21,912 nucleotides of DNA. Origin: Hyphomicrobiales bacterium. Lineage in GTDB: Bacteria > Pseudomonadota > Alphaproteobacteria > Rhizobiales > S144-35. The notes below the pieces were generated by a model. It was not told the origin of the DNA, did not search any database, and saw only the letters and a program-made list of their open reading frames with translations. The position numbers and the translations under genes are program-made. Below are positions 1 through 7,535 of the stretch, piece by piece. The stretch spans positions 1-21,912 of the forward strand of contig WGBT01000200.1 of the NCBI GenBank assembly GCA_015494185.1, read 5' to 3'. Position 1 is the first letter of the stretch. The number at the start of each line of letters is the position of its first letter.

Positions 1-1
1 C

Positions 2-1051
2 TATGAATTGTTGACTTTATCCACCTACCCGCTGGTTGCCCATGCCGGCACGAAGGAAGCCCGCCAAGGGGCACGCACCTATATCGCCATTTTGCTTGGC
101 ACCTCGATCGGCTTTTTGCTGCTTGGCATCATCGTCACCTGGTTCGTTGCGGGCACGGTCACCTTCAAACATGGCGGCATTCTTGCCGGCAAGCTCGATC
201 CGGCCTGGGCCGGGCTGCTCTATGCCCTGTTCCTGTTTGGGATCGGCAAGGCGGCGGTGATGCCATTCCATCGCTGGTTGCCGGCCGCCATGGTCGCCCC
301 AACCCCGGTCAGCGCGCTTTTACACGCCGTCGCTGTCGTCAAGGCGGGGGTTTTCACTTTACTGAAAGTGACCATTTTCATCTTCGGCAGCGATTATATT
401 CTCAGCAATGACGTCACGGGCGTACTGATCTGGGTGGCGGCGGCCACCATCCTTTTGGCTTCGCTCATTGCCATGACCAAGGACAATCTCAAGGCCCGGC
501 TGGCCTATTCGACGGTCAGTCAGCTCAGCTATATCGCCCTTGGCGCCATGCTTGCCAGTAAATCCGGACTGATTGGCGGCACCATGCATATCGCCATGCA
601 TGCCGTTGCCAAGATCACCCTGTTTTTTGCCGCCGGCGCAATTTACGTAGCGGCCCGCAAAAAACTTGTCAGTGAGCTTGACGGGCTGGGCCGGGCCATG
701 CCCATCACCTTTGGCGCTTTTCTGATCGGCACCATCAGCATCATCGGTCTGCCGCCCATGGGGGGCGCCTGGAGCAAATGGTTTTTGGGCCTTGGAACGG
801 CTGAAACCGGCCAACTCATCTTGCTTGGCGTTTTGATGCTCAGCTCACTTTTAAATATCGCCTATTTGATGCCTATTCCATTACGCGGTTTTTTTCTCAA
901 ACCCGCAAGAGGCAGCCATTACACCCGATTCAATGAGGCCCCAAAAACCATACTATTGGCCATGATCATCACTTCGGCGGCCTGTATAGCGCTGTTCTTT
1001 TATCCTGAACCGCTTTATCAATTGGCGATCTCAGCCACACAAGGGCAATAA
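2..1051 (+). CDS. MrpD/NuoL-like proton-conducting membrane subunit, 5' end cut by window edge
   Basis: This is the C-terminal 349 residues of a polytopic membrane protein of the Mrp antiporter subunit D / complex I NuoL-M-N family, which moves protons or cations across the inner membrane. The reading frame is open to the window edge (Y-E-L-L-T-L-S-T-Y-P from base 2), so the gene starts upstream. The family signature is clear: GKAAVMPFHRWLPAAM followed by APTPVSALLHAVAVVKAG, carrying the conserved Lys and His residues of the channel, then KDNLKARLAYSTVSQLSY. About nine hydrophobic segments are visible. It lies 16 bp before a small membrane protein and a second MrpD-like subunit, so this is an antiporter-like operon. 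Whether it exchanges Na+/H+ or serves a respiratory complex cannot be told from sequence. The family call is firm; the exact role is not. Confidence 0.85.
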   Translation, partial: YELLTLSTYPLVAHAGTKEARQGARTYIAILLGTSIGFLLLGIIVTWFVAGTVTFKHGGILAGKLDPAWAGLLYALFLFGIGKAAVMPFHRWLPAAMVAPTPVSALLHAVAVVKAGVFTLLKVTIFIFGSDYILSNDVTGVLIWVAAATILLASLIAMTKDNLKARLAYSTVSQLSYIALGAMLASKSGLIGGTMHIAMHAVAKITLFFAAGAIYVAARKKLVSELDGLGRAMPITFGAFLIGTISIIGLPPMGGAWSKWFLGLGTAETGQLILLGVLMLSSLLNIAYLMPIPLRGFFLKPARGSHYTRFNEAPKTILLAMIITSAACIALFFYPEPLYQLAISATQGQ

Positions 1052-1067
1052 CCGCACAAAGGCAATC

Positions 1068-1325
1068 ATGATGTCTGACGAAGAAAACCGGAAATATCTC
1101 TTTGACAACCCCCAAAATGTCCGGCACCTGATGACCGGCCTTTATATAATCTGCGGCTTGTTGTTTGCCGCCGATTTCGTTCTTGAGCGCCATGCCTATA
1201 CGGCGTTAGAAAAAATTCCCAATTTCTATTCCCTTTATGGCTTTTTTTCTTATTTGATTTTGCTGGCCATCTCACTCGTATTGCGCGCGCTTATAAAGCG
1301 CAAGGAGAATTACTATGATGAGTGA
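1068..1325 (+). CDS. small two-helix membrane protein in the Mrp-like operon
   Basis: This 85-residue protein has two hydrophobic segments, at about residues 20-37 (TGLYIICGLLFAADFVL) and 58-76 (GFFSYLILLAISLVLRAL). The ends are charged, and the C-terminus reads KRKENYYDE. Start: two ATGs lie in tandem at 1068 and 1071; an AAAGG at 1058-1062 sits 5 or 8 nt away, so 1071 is equally possible. The 3' end overlaps the next gene by 11 bp, which indicates translational coupling and supports it as a real gene. I recall similar small proteins between MrpD-like genes in other alphaproteobacteria, but I assign no function. An accessory subunit of the membrane complex is an inference from position only. 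Confidence 0.8.
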   Translation: MMSDEENRKYLFDNPQNVRHLMTGLYIICGLLFAADFVLERHAYTALEKIPNFYSLYGFFSYLILLAISLVLRALIKRKENYYDE

Positions 1326-3063
1326 TCTGCCGCCCTTTCTTCCGTTTTTCATCGCCGCTTTCCTCGCGCTGCCAACGACGGGAGGGCTTCGGAAACTGAT
1401 CATGCTCGCCGCGCCCATTGCGGCAGCGTTACAGATCTGGTTCAATATTCCGGCAGGCACTCAAGTCACCTTCGATTTCATTGGCTATGAGCTCATTGTT
1501 TTACGCGCCGACAAGCTCAGCTTGATCTTTGGCTATTTGTTTGCCATGGCTGGCTTTATGGGCATGCTTTTCGCCTGGCATGTGAAAGACTTGAAACAGG
1601 ATATTGCAGCCCTTGTTTATGTCGGCAGTACAATTGGCGCGGTGTTTGCCGGTGACCTTCTCACCTTGTTCGTATTCTGGGAGCTCATGGCGCTCAGTTC
1701 CGTCATTTTCATTTGGTCGAGTGACACAGCACGCGCCTATCATACTGGTTTGCGCTATCTCATCATTCAGGTTTTGTCCGGTGTTTTTTTACTCGCAGGC
1801 ACAATCCTGCAATTGCAAACGACGGGCTCCCTTGTCTTCGAGAAACTCGACCTTACCACAATGGCGGGAGGGCTGATCTTTCTCGCCTTTGGCATCAAGG
1901 CCGCCTTTCCCTTCCTGCACACCTGGCTGACCGAATCTTACCCCGAAGCCACCGCCACTGGAACGGTCTTTTTATCGGTCTTTACCACCAAATTATCGAT
2001 TTATGCCTTGGCACGCGGCTTTGCCGGTGAAGACCTGCTCATTTACATTGGACTGACCATGATGGTCTTTCCGGCCTTTTACGCGGTCATTGAAAATGAT
2101 CTTCGTAAAACGCTTTCTTATAGCCTGATCAATCAGCTTGGTTTCATGGTCACGGGCATTGGCATTGGCACGGCGCTATCACTCAATGGCACTGTGGCCC
2201 ATGCCTTTAGCCATGTAATTTACGAAGCTCTGCTTTTCATGGGCGTGGGGGCTGTGATCTATCGGGTGGGTCATTGTCAAGCCTCTGATCTTGGCGGTCT
2301 TTACAAATTCATGCCCAAAACGGCACTGATGGTTATCATCGGCGCCTTGTCGATCTCGGCCTTTCCATTATTCAGTGGCTTTATCAGCAAATCCATGGTG
2401 CTTACGGCTTTGCTGAAAGAGGGATATAATGTAGGCTGGCTGTTGGCCTTGTTTGCTTCAGCAGGCGTGGCCTTTTATGCCGGCATCAAAATTCCTTACT
2501 ACACTTTCTTTGCCAAGAATACTTTTGCCGGAAAAAACAACGATTACACTCGAACCTCTTTCAAAGAGGACTTCCCAAAAGAAGCCCCAATGAATATGTT
2601 GCTGGCAATGGGATTGGCCGCGGTTCTGTGCATTCTGATCGGCATTCAACCGCAATATCTATATGCGGTGCTGCCCTGGAAGGCGAATTATTGGCCTTAT
2701 GATACAACCCATGTTTTAGCGCAACTGCAATTGCTGTTTTTCACCGCGCTTGCTTTCGTTATTCTGACAACTCGTTTTCGTTTCGGCCCTCCCCTCCAAC
2801 CAGCGACTTATTTGGATGTGGAATGGTTTTACCGCAAATTACTGCCACTGGCCGCCCGCGGGCTTGCGGTCTTGCTGACCCAGGCGCGCCATATGCTCAT
2901 GACAACCATACGTCATTCATTCAGCGGCATTCGCAACGCATTTTCTCGAACGGCAACGGCCAAATATCATCTTTCCGAAAGCTGGCCAACAGGAAGTATG
3001 GTGTTATGGATTTCCCTTATCCTCGCAACTTATCTGGTGCTTGATATCTTTGTCTATGATTAG
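1315..3063 (+). CDS. MrpD/NuoL-like proton-conducting membrane subunit (Na+/H+ antiporter subunit D family)
   Basis: This 582-residue polytopic protein belongs to the proton-conducting membrane transporter family shared by Mrp antiporters and complex I NuoL/M/N. Visible marks are FWELMALSSVIFIW, with the conserved membrane Glu near residue 124; FGIKAAFPFLHTWLTESYPEA, with Lys and His near 195-205; and ENDLRKTLSYSLINQLGF. A C-terminal extension (about residues 490-582) contains a YLDVEWFYRK segment resembling the tail of larger NuoL/MrpA-type subunits, and a final transmembrane helix. AAGGAG at 1302-1307 serves an ATG at 1315 or 1318. The start lies inside the preceding small gene. Having two MrpD-like genes side by side without an MrpA, B, E, F or G visible here points to a partial or specialised Mrp-like complex. 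The upstream part is outside the window. Confidence 0.88.
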   Translation: MMSDLPPFLPFFIAAFLALPTTGGLRKLIMLAAPIAAALQIWFNIPAGTQVTFDFIGYELIVLRADKLSLIFGYLFAMAGFMGMLFAWHVKDLKQDIAALVYVGSTIGAVFAGDLLTLFVFWELMALSSVIFIWSSDTARAYHTGLRYLIIQVLSGVFLLAGTILQLQTTGSLVFEKLDLTTMAGGLIFLAFGIKAAFPFLHTWLTESYPEATATGTVFLSVFTTKLSIYALARGFAGEDLLIYIGLTMMVFPAFYAVIENDLRKTLSYSLINQLGFMVTGIGIGTALSLNGTVAHAFSHVIYEALLFMGVGAVIYRVGHCQASDLGGLYKFMPKTALMVIIGALSISAFPLFSGFISKSMVLTALLKEGYNVGWLLALFASAGVAFYAGIKIPYYTFFAKNTFAGKNNDYTRTSFKEDFPKEAPMNMLLAMGLAAVLCILIGIQPQYLYAVLPWKANYWPYDTTHVLAQLQLLFFTALAFVILTTRFRFGPPLQPATYLDVEWFYRKLLPLAARGLAVLLTQARHMLMTTIRHSFSGIRNAFSRTATAKYHLSESWPTGSMVLWISLILATYLVLDIFVYD

Positions 3064-3103
3064 GGTTTTTAGGCTGGCTTTCTCACGGGTCATTTATGAC
3101 GGC

Positions 3104-3124
3104 AATAATACCAGCGGTATTATT
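3104..3124. other. perfect 9-bp hairpin downstream of the Mrp-like operon
   Basis: AATAATACC and GGTATTATT form a perfect 9-bp stem with a 3-nt AGC loop, 40 bp after the last Mrp-like stop codon. It is A/T rich and no T-run follows, so it is a weak terminator candidate or an mRNA 3'-end stabiliser. The rest of the 3064-3547 gap holds only the transposase remnant and the hairpin by the sdhB stop. Confidence 0.4.
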
Positions 3125-3197
3125 CGACCACTTGTGCCTTTCCTAAAGCAAAATCTGATTCTCATGTGATCGGATTTTACTCTAGAGTCTATCATCA

Positions 3198-3455
3198 TCA
3201 TACCTCCCTGCTTTTCTCAGGTTTAGATGAAGCGCCCCGGAAGTTGCGGCATTGCGGGGTTTTGACGAGTTGTGTTTTGGTCAGGGGCGGCTTGGTGATC
3301 ATGCCTTCCAGGCAGCGGGCGGCGAGGCGGACGACGCCGTTTGTGTTGCGCCGGTTTTGGCGGAAGCAGAACGCGGCCAGATAGGCTTGCAAATGCTTGG
3401 GGGGAGGCACCACGCCGTGATGGAGGCCGGGCAGGCAGCGTTTCAAATTTGATGC
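3198..3455 (-). pseudogene. 5'-truncated IS1595-family transposase remnant
   Basis: Read on the minus strand, this stretch encodes SNLKRCLPGLHHG, then KHLQAYLAAFCFRQNRR, then a tail with ITKPPLTKTQLV. This matches the C-terminal end of IS1595-family DDE transposases, which typically read SNLK-W-x-G-x-HHG and HLQ-YL-EF-FR-NRR. Only about 65-85 residues remain. The catalytic N-terminal two thirds are absent: upstream in this frame the sequence is unrelated and runs into the antisense of sdhB. A conserved Trp after SNLKR reads Cys. I saw no terminal inverted repeats or target duplication. The piece is therefore a dead insertion-sequence fragment, and it shows that this intergenic region has been hit by mobile DNA. 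The 3' limit is the first in-frame stop and may lie beyond the true transposase end. Confidence 0.7.
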
Positions 3456-3501
3456 GGCCGTATCATCAAGGAAGTAAAGACGAATCCCATTATCTCCAAA
3501 G

Positions 3502-3517
3502 AAAAGCGTTTGCTTTT
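3502..3517 (-). terminator. weak hairpin after sdhB stop
   Basis: On the minus strand AAAAGC-AAAC-GCTTTT forms a 6-bp stem with a 4-nt loop, starting 30 nt after the sdhB stop and followed by CTTT. The stem is A/T rich and the T-run is short, so termination here is only possible. Confidence 0.3.
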
Positions 3518-3547
3518 GCTGCCGATGCAACATTCTTAAACGGCCTG

Positions 3548-4327
3548 CTAAATTCGCCGTTCCACCATCTTCTTCTTGATCTCGGCAATCGCTTTGGCAG
3601 GGTTCAAACCTTTCGGACAAGCCTTGGCGCAGTTCATGATGGTATGGCAGCGATACAGCTTGAAAGGATCTTCCAACGCATCGAGCCGCACCCCCCATTT
3701 TTCATCACGGGAATCGGTCAGCCAGCGATAGGCTTGCAACAGTGCTGCAGGTCCTAGATATTTATCGGAATTCCACCAATAAGAGGGGCAGGCCGTCGAA
3801 CAACAGGCGCATAGAATACATTCATAAAGCCCATCGAGTTTAGCACGGTCTTCTTTGGATTGCCGCCATTCGTGTTCGGGTTCCGGCGTCACCGTCTTCA
3901 GCCATGGTTCCACATAGGCATGTTGCGCATAAAACCGTGACAGATCGGGAACCAAATCCTTGATGACTTTCATATGGGGCAGCGGATAAATTTTCACGTT
4001 CCCGCTGAAATCCTTGATCGCCTTGGTGCAAGCCAATGTGTTGGTGCCGCCGATATTCATGCTGCAAGAACCACAAATTCCTTCCCGGCAAGAGCGCCGG
4101 AAGGTCAAGGTTGGATCGATTTCGTTTTTGATCTTAATCAGTGCATCGAGCACCATGGGGCCGCAATTGTCCATGTCGACGTGATAACTGTCGATACGCG
4201 GGTTTTCCTGGGTATCGGGATTCCAACGGTAAATCTCAAAGACCTTGCTATTGGCTGCACCGGCTTGATCGGTCCATTCACGGCCTTTGATGATTTTTGA
4301 GTTTTTCGGCAGCGCAATTGCAACCAT
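3548..4327 (-). CDS. sdhB: succinate dehydrogenase iron-sulfur subunit
   Basis: SdhB (259 residues) carries electrons from the FAD of SdhA to ubiquinone through three iron-sulfur clusters, on the cytoplasmic face of the inner membrane (complex II, TCA cycle). The [2Fe-2S] site is C80, C85, C88, C100 (CREGICGSC, then LAC). The [4Fe-4S] and [3Fe-4S] cysteines are in CILCACCSTACP (170-181) and CHTIMNCAKACPKG (227-240). The Trp pair after ACPSY is typical of the quinone site. I chose the ATG at 4327 because CGGGAGAAG lies just upstream and alphaproteobacterial SdhB proteins are about 260 residues long; an open frame extends to 4390. Unusually, sdhC, sdhD and sdhA are not next to it. The gene stands alone between an IS remnant and a palindromic element, so the other subunits must be elsewhere. 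No key residue is missing. Confidence 0.95.
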   Translation of the reverse strand: MVAIALPKNSKIIKGREWTDQAGAANSKVFEIYRWNPDTQENPRIDSYHVDMDNCGPMVLDALIKIKNEIDPTLTFRRSCREGICGSCSMNIGGTNTLACTKAIKDFSGNVKIYPLPHMKVIKDLVPDLSRFYAQHAYVEPWLKTVTPEPEHEWRQSKEDRAKLDGLYECILCACCSTACPSYWWNSDKYLGPAALLQAYRWLTDSRDEKWGVRLDALEDPFKLYRCHTIMNCAKACPKGLNPAKAIAEIKKKMVERRI

Positions 4328-4532
4328 GGTCTTCTCCCGATAGATGTCAGTCGTTTTTATACCGGCGGTCTTTGTCATGGACCTTTTCATGCTTTCCGAT
4401 CCCTTTGAAGGGTCGAAACAAATTGAAGGATATACGAAGAAAGGTCAGGGGCGTGGTATTTGTCATTATTATGATTATGTGAAAGATTGTGTGAAAATTT
4501 GCACTCGCGATATTACAGACAGCATCAGAGCC

Positions 4533-4669
4533 GTCCTTACTTTCCATGATGGAACACTGGCATTTTCCCAAACTTTGTCAAGGGTTGAAAACCGCTTCGC
4601 GGCCGCTTTCAGCGGCCCTTGACAAAGTTTGGGAAAATGCAAAAAACGCTCACCATGGAAAGTAAGGAC
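4533..4669. repeat. 137-bp nested palindromic element (MITE-like or REP-like)
   Basis: Two sets of perfect inverted arms are nested. The outer arms are 16 bp (4533-4548 with 4654-4669; GTCCTTACTTTCCATG and its complement). The inner arms are 25 bp (4560-4584 with 4616-4640; they start GCATTTTCCC and carry TTTGTCAAGG). A third hairpin at the centre is GGCCGCT-TTC-AGCGGCC (4601-4617), which shares bases with the inner right arm. The inner spacers (4549-4559 and 4641-4653) barely match. Neither orientation ends in a T-run, so a simple terminator is unlikely. I found no second copy in the window and no clear target-site duplication. A minus-strand frame is open across most of it, but its product only reflects the palindrome. 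It sits in the 403-bp gap between sdhB and dnaQ, where nothing else was recognised. Confidence 0.75.
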
Positions 4670-4730
4670 AGGTTCAGGTCTCAAAGCTTATGGGTAAGCT
4701 GGTCGCTGGCCATCAGATCGAATGGCGTTC

Positions 4731-5432
4731 TCAGTCATCGTATTGATATTGCTTCCAAATGGCGTTTTCGCCAAGGCTTGCAATAAATGCGGCGTGCGCT
4801 TCTTGTTCAGCGGCAGAGATGCGCGAAGGCAAAGGCTTGGGGCGTTGCAAGACGGGCTTTTGGCGCCTTGCATATTGTGGCCGCTCCAAAGGTTCCGCAA
4901 TATCAAGGGCCAACCCGGCCTGCCGGGCGCCGATCAATTCAATATAAACCTCTGCCAACAATTCCGAATCCAGCAACGCCCCATGTAAAGTGCGGTTGGA
5001 ATTGTCGATCTTAAAACGCCGGCACAAAGCATCAAGAGTATTCTGCCCGCCGGGAAATTTGCGCCGCGCGAGCGCCAAGGTGTCGATCACCTGCTCCATC
5101 GGCAAAGGGGGCCGGCCAATCCGTTGCAACTCGAAATTCAGAAATTTCATGTCAAAGGGCGCATTGTGAATGATCAGCGTCGACGTGCCGACATAATCAA
5201 GAAATTCATCGGCAAGGGTTGCGAACAATGGTTTGTCGGCGAGGAATTCATTGCTGAGCCCATGCACTTTGAACGCCTCTTCGGGCATATCCCGTTCTGG
5301 GTTGAAATAGTGATGCCAAGTATTGCCGGTTGGAAAATGATTGATAAGCTCAACACAACCGATTTCCACTAGCCGATGCCCCTGATTGGGATCAAGGCCG
5401 GTGGTTTCCGTATCCAAAACGATCTCACGCAT
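4731..5432 (-). CDS. dnaQ: DNA polymerase III epsilon subunit, 3'-5' proofreading exonuclease
   Basis: This 233-residue DEDDh exonuclease proofreads for the replicative polymerase. Exo I is at residues 7-9 (D-T-E in VLDTETTG), Exo II is NAPFD with D94, and Exo III is H150 and D155 (HGALLDSE), so the active site is complete. The C-terminal tail (after about residue 175) is rich in Pro, Arg and Gln, like the flexible segment that binds the alpha subunit. The start at 5432 has GGAG 8 nt upstream and gives the canonical MREIVLDTETTG beginning; the frame continues open to 5570 but that part overlaps coaE. The start overlaps the end of coaE by 8 bp, so translation is probably coupled. It is the last gene of the maf-aroE-coaE-dnaQ cluster. 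In many alphaproteobacteria secB lies nearby; none is seen here. Confidence 0.95.
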   Translation of the reverse strand: MREIVLDTETTGLDPNQGHRLVEIGCVELINHFPTGNTWHHYFNPERDMPEEAFKVHGLSNEFLADKPLFATLADEFLDYVGTSTLIIHNAPFDMKFLNFELQRIGRPPLPMEQVIDTLALARRKFPGGQNTLDALCRRFKIDNSNRTLHGALLDSELLAEVYIELIGARQAGLALDIAEPLERPQYARRQKPVLQRPKPLPSRISAAEQEAHAAFIASLGENAIWKQYQYDD

Positions 5433-6048
5433 AAAGCTTGCTCCAATTGGCGAAAGCCTGTCCTTGCCGTCCTTCGAGACCGGCAATAATTCGTTCGATT
5501 TGGGCCTGGGTTTCAGCCAGGCTGCCACTGCTGTCAACCACAATATCCGCACGAGCCCGCTTCTCAGCATCGGGCATTTGCCGGGCCATCAATCGCTGAA
5601 ACTTCGCCTCGGTCATGCCAGGCCGTTTGAAGACCCGGGCGCGCTGCACTTCAGGAGGAGCGGTCATCACCAAAACGACATCGACATTTTTGTCGCTTCC
5701 CACTTCAAACAGCAATGGAATTTCGAGCACCGCCATCGCCGCCCCCGCCTGATGTGCCTGACGCAGAAATTCCCATTCACGGCGCTGAACCAACGGATGC
5801 ACCAGTTTTTCCAATCGGGCCAAAGCCTGATCATCATCGGCAATCAGGCGCGCCAAAGCCTTGCGATCGACGACCCCATTGACCACGGCCCCAGGAAAGG
5901 CCTGGGCCAATGGCGCCACCAGCTCATTGGAATAAAGATCATGAACCGCAGCATCGGCATCGAACACGGGAATGCCGTGGTCAGCAAAAACCTTGGCCGC
6001 GGTGGATTTGCCCATCCCCATGGAACCGGTCAGACCAACGATCAACAT
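5425..6048 (-). CDS. coaE: dephospho-CoA kinase
   Basis: CoaE (207 residues) catalyses the last step of coenzyme A synthesis, phosphorylating the 3'-hydroxyl of dephospho-CoA with ATP. The P-loop GSMGMGKST lies at residues 8-16, directly after the short first strand LIVGLT, as in the family. FDADAAVHDLY follows (the D-A-D substrate motif), then LVHPLV and LEIPLLFE, all typical of CoaE. The length matches the usual 200-210 residues. It overlaps aroE by 7 bp at its start and dnaQ by 8 bp at its end; no strong ribosome binding site is visible before the ATG, which fits translation coupled to aroE. Confidence 0.95.
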   Translation of the reverse strand: MLIVGLTGSMGMGKSTAAKVFADHGIPVFDADAAVHDLYSNELVAPLAQAFPGAVVNGVVDRKALARLIADDDQALARLEKLVHPLVQRREWEFLRQAHQAGAAMAVLEIPLLFEVGSDKNVDVVLVMTAPPEVQRARVFKRPGMTEAKFQRLMARQMPDAEKRARADIVVDSSGSLAETQAQIERIIAGLEGRQGQAFANWSKLYA

Positions 6049-6875
6049 GATGAAGCCGAAATATCTTGTGCAACCATCGCATAAAGCTCAGACGTCACTT
6101 CAGGCCGTATGCCATACCAGCGCTCAAACCCAGGCACGGCCTGATGCAGCAACATGCCCAGCCCATCGACGCTGCGCAACTGCCGGACTTGCGCCGCCGC
6201 CAGCAATGGGGTCTTGAGCGGCACATAGACGATGTCATAAACCACCGCTTCTTGGGGCAAATGGCTCAAATCGATTTCAAGGGGATCGTTGCCAGCCATG
6301 CCAAGGGCTGTGGTGTTGACCAGCAAACCACAATCTTGCAATCCTTCTGAACGTGTCTGCCACGGGGCAACATCGATTTGATCCCCAAATCTTGCCGCCA
6401 GCGCTTCAGCCTTGGCGCGGGTTCGGTTGAAGAGCCTGATTTTGCTCACTCCCCGCTGTTGCAGCGCATAAATGACAGCTTGGGCCGCCCCGCCGGCTCC
6501 CAGCACCGCCGCGGGGCGGTCGGCGGGCCAATCGGGGGCGGATGTATCAAGATGGGTCAGAAAACCATAACCATCGGTATTGCCAGCAATCAGCTGCTCC
6601 CTCTCATACCAAAGCGTGTTGGCCGCCCCTATTGCAACGGCTGCCGCATCGGCTTCGTTTGCCACCTGCAAAGCTGTGCGTTTGTGCGGTATGGTAACGT
6701 TTGCCCCAATAAACCCGTTTGATTTAAGTTTTTTCAAGTATTCGAAGATTGTTTCATGTGGAACACTTTTCTTCGTATATTCTCCAGCTATGGAATACTT
6801 CTTGATCCAGTAATTATGGATAAGGGGAGAACGTGAATGCTCGATGGGATAGCCGATGACACAAGTCCGCTTCAT
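6042..6875 (-). CDS. aroE: shikimate dehydrogenase (NADP+)
   Basis: AroE (277 residues) reduces 3-dehydroshikimate to shikimate with NADPH in aromatic amino acid synthesis. The shikimate-binding SRSP (14-17), catalytic K65 in NVTIPHKRTAL, N86, and D101 in GNTDGYG are all present. The NADP-binding Rossmann loop is GAGGAA (126-131), with NRTRAKA (150-156) as the phosphate-binding motif, and the late motifs NTTALGM and VYDIVYVPLKTPLL are intact. The first 60 residues are more A/T rich and Lys rich than the rest and contain a degenerate parS-like sequence (6750-6765). The gene begins 21 bp after maf and overlaps coaE, so the four genes are probably one operon. Confidence 0.95.
   Translation of the reverse strand: MKRTCVIGYPIEHSRSPLIHNYWIKKYSIAGEYTKKSVPHETIFEYLKKLKSNGFIGANVTIPHKRTALQVANEADAAAVAIGAANTLWYEREQLIAGNTDGYGFLTHLDTSAPDWPADRPAAVLGAGGAAQAVIYALQQRGVSKIRLFNRTRAKAEALAARFGDQIDVAPWQTRSEGLQDCGLLVNTTALGMAGNDPLEIDLSHLPQEAVVYDIVYVPLKTPLLAAAQVRQLRSVDGLGMLLHQAVPGFERWYGIRPEVTSELYAMVAQDISASSC
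6750..6765. promoter_or_regulatory. degenerate parS-like site inside aroE
   Basis: TGTTTCATGTGGAACA differs from the widely conserved chromosomal parS (TGTTTCACGTGAAACA) at two of 16 positions and keeps both outer TGTT/AACA ends. It lies in the aroE coding region, on the far side of the candidate origin from parAB. ParB proteins often tolerate such variants, but binding here is inferred. Confidence 0.4.
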
Positions 6876-6896
6876 GGCTAAACAGCTCCTTCCTGC

Positions 6897-7514
6897 TCAG
6901 CTTTCGATCACACCGTTTTGGCGCAGGAAATCGAGCAGTGGCAACAGGGGCAAGCCTAAAATCGTGAAATAGTCCCCTTCGATTTTCTCAAACAGATGAA
7001 TGCCCACCGATTCCAGCCGGTAAGCCCCCACAGAGGACAACACCTCCTCACCGGCAGCAGCCAAATAATGTCCGAGAAATTCAGCAGAGAAATCACGCAT
7101 CGTCAGATCCGCGCGGCTTACATGACGCCAAAGCAACCGGCCATCGCGTGCCACGCAAACAGCGGCATAAAGCTGATGAGTCCGCCCCCTGAATTGCAAT
7201 AGATTGTTGCGCGCAGCTTCCATCGAAGCCGGTTTCTCATAAACCTTTGCCCCCAAAGCCAGCACCTGGTCGGCGCCAATCACAAAAGCATCGCGATGCG
7301 CCTGGCTGATCTGTTCCGCTTTGGCAATCGCCAAGACTTCGGCAATATCGGCAGGTTCCACAACACTCTCACCAGCCCGCAACGTGGCTTCAACGGCACG
7401 CTCGTCGATATCGGCAGGAAGGGCCGCAAAATCAAGCCCAGCCCCTTTAAGTAAAGCCGCACGGCCGGCACTTTGGGAGGCCAAGATCAACCGGTATTCG
7501 TCTGACTGAAGCAC
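6897..7514 (-). CDS. maf: Maf-family nucleotide pyrophosphatase
   Basis: The protein belongs to the Maf/HAM1-like superfamily, cytoplasmic enzymes that hydrolyse non-canonical or modified nucleoside triphosphates. LILASQSAGRAALL corresponds to the family's LASxSPRR loop, although the usual P-R-R reads A-G-R. DIDER, VIGADQVLAL (the Asp-Gln motif), the SSVGAYRLES segment and GLPLLPLLDFL are further family marks. The A-D-Q-V form resembles the YceF-like 7-methyl-GTP branch more than the S-D-T form of YhdE, but substrate assignment is uncertain. I chose a GTG at 7514 (205 residues), with AGAAGG 10 nt upstream and a normal distance to the first motif. A TTG at 7535, seven codons earlier, is an alternative. 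It is the first gene of the cluster and points away from the candidate origin. Confidence 0.88.
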   Translation of the reverse strand: MLQSDEYRLILASQSAGRAALLKGAGLDFAALPADIDERAVEATLRAGESVVEPADIAEVLAIAKAEQISQAHRDAFVIGADQVLALGAKVYEKPASMEAARNNLLQFRGRTHQLYAAVCVARDGRLLWRHVSRADLTMRDFSAEFLGHYLAAAGEEVLSSVGAYRLESVGIHLFEKIEGDYFTILGLPLLPLLDFLRQNGVIES

Positions 7515-7535
7515 AATCTTAAAACCTTCTGGCAA

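Noticed and set aside
4475..4684. Small minus-strand gene across the palindrome
   Set aside because: The open frame follows from the repeat arms being free of stops; no ribosome binding site or protein pattern supports it.
5386..6084. A 232-codon plus-strand open frame
   Set aside because: It is the shadow of coaE and the start of dnaQ, both supported by complete motifs.
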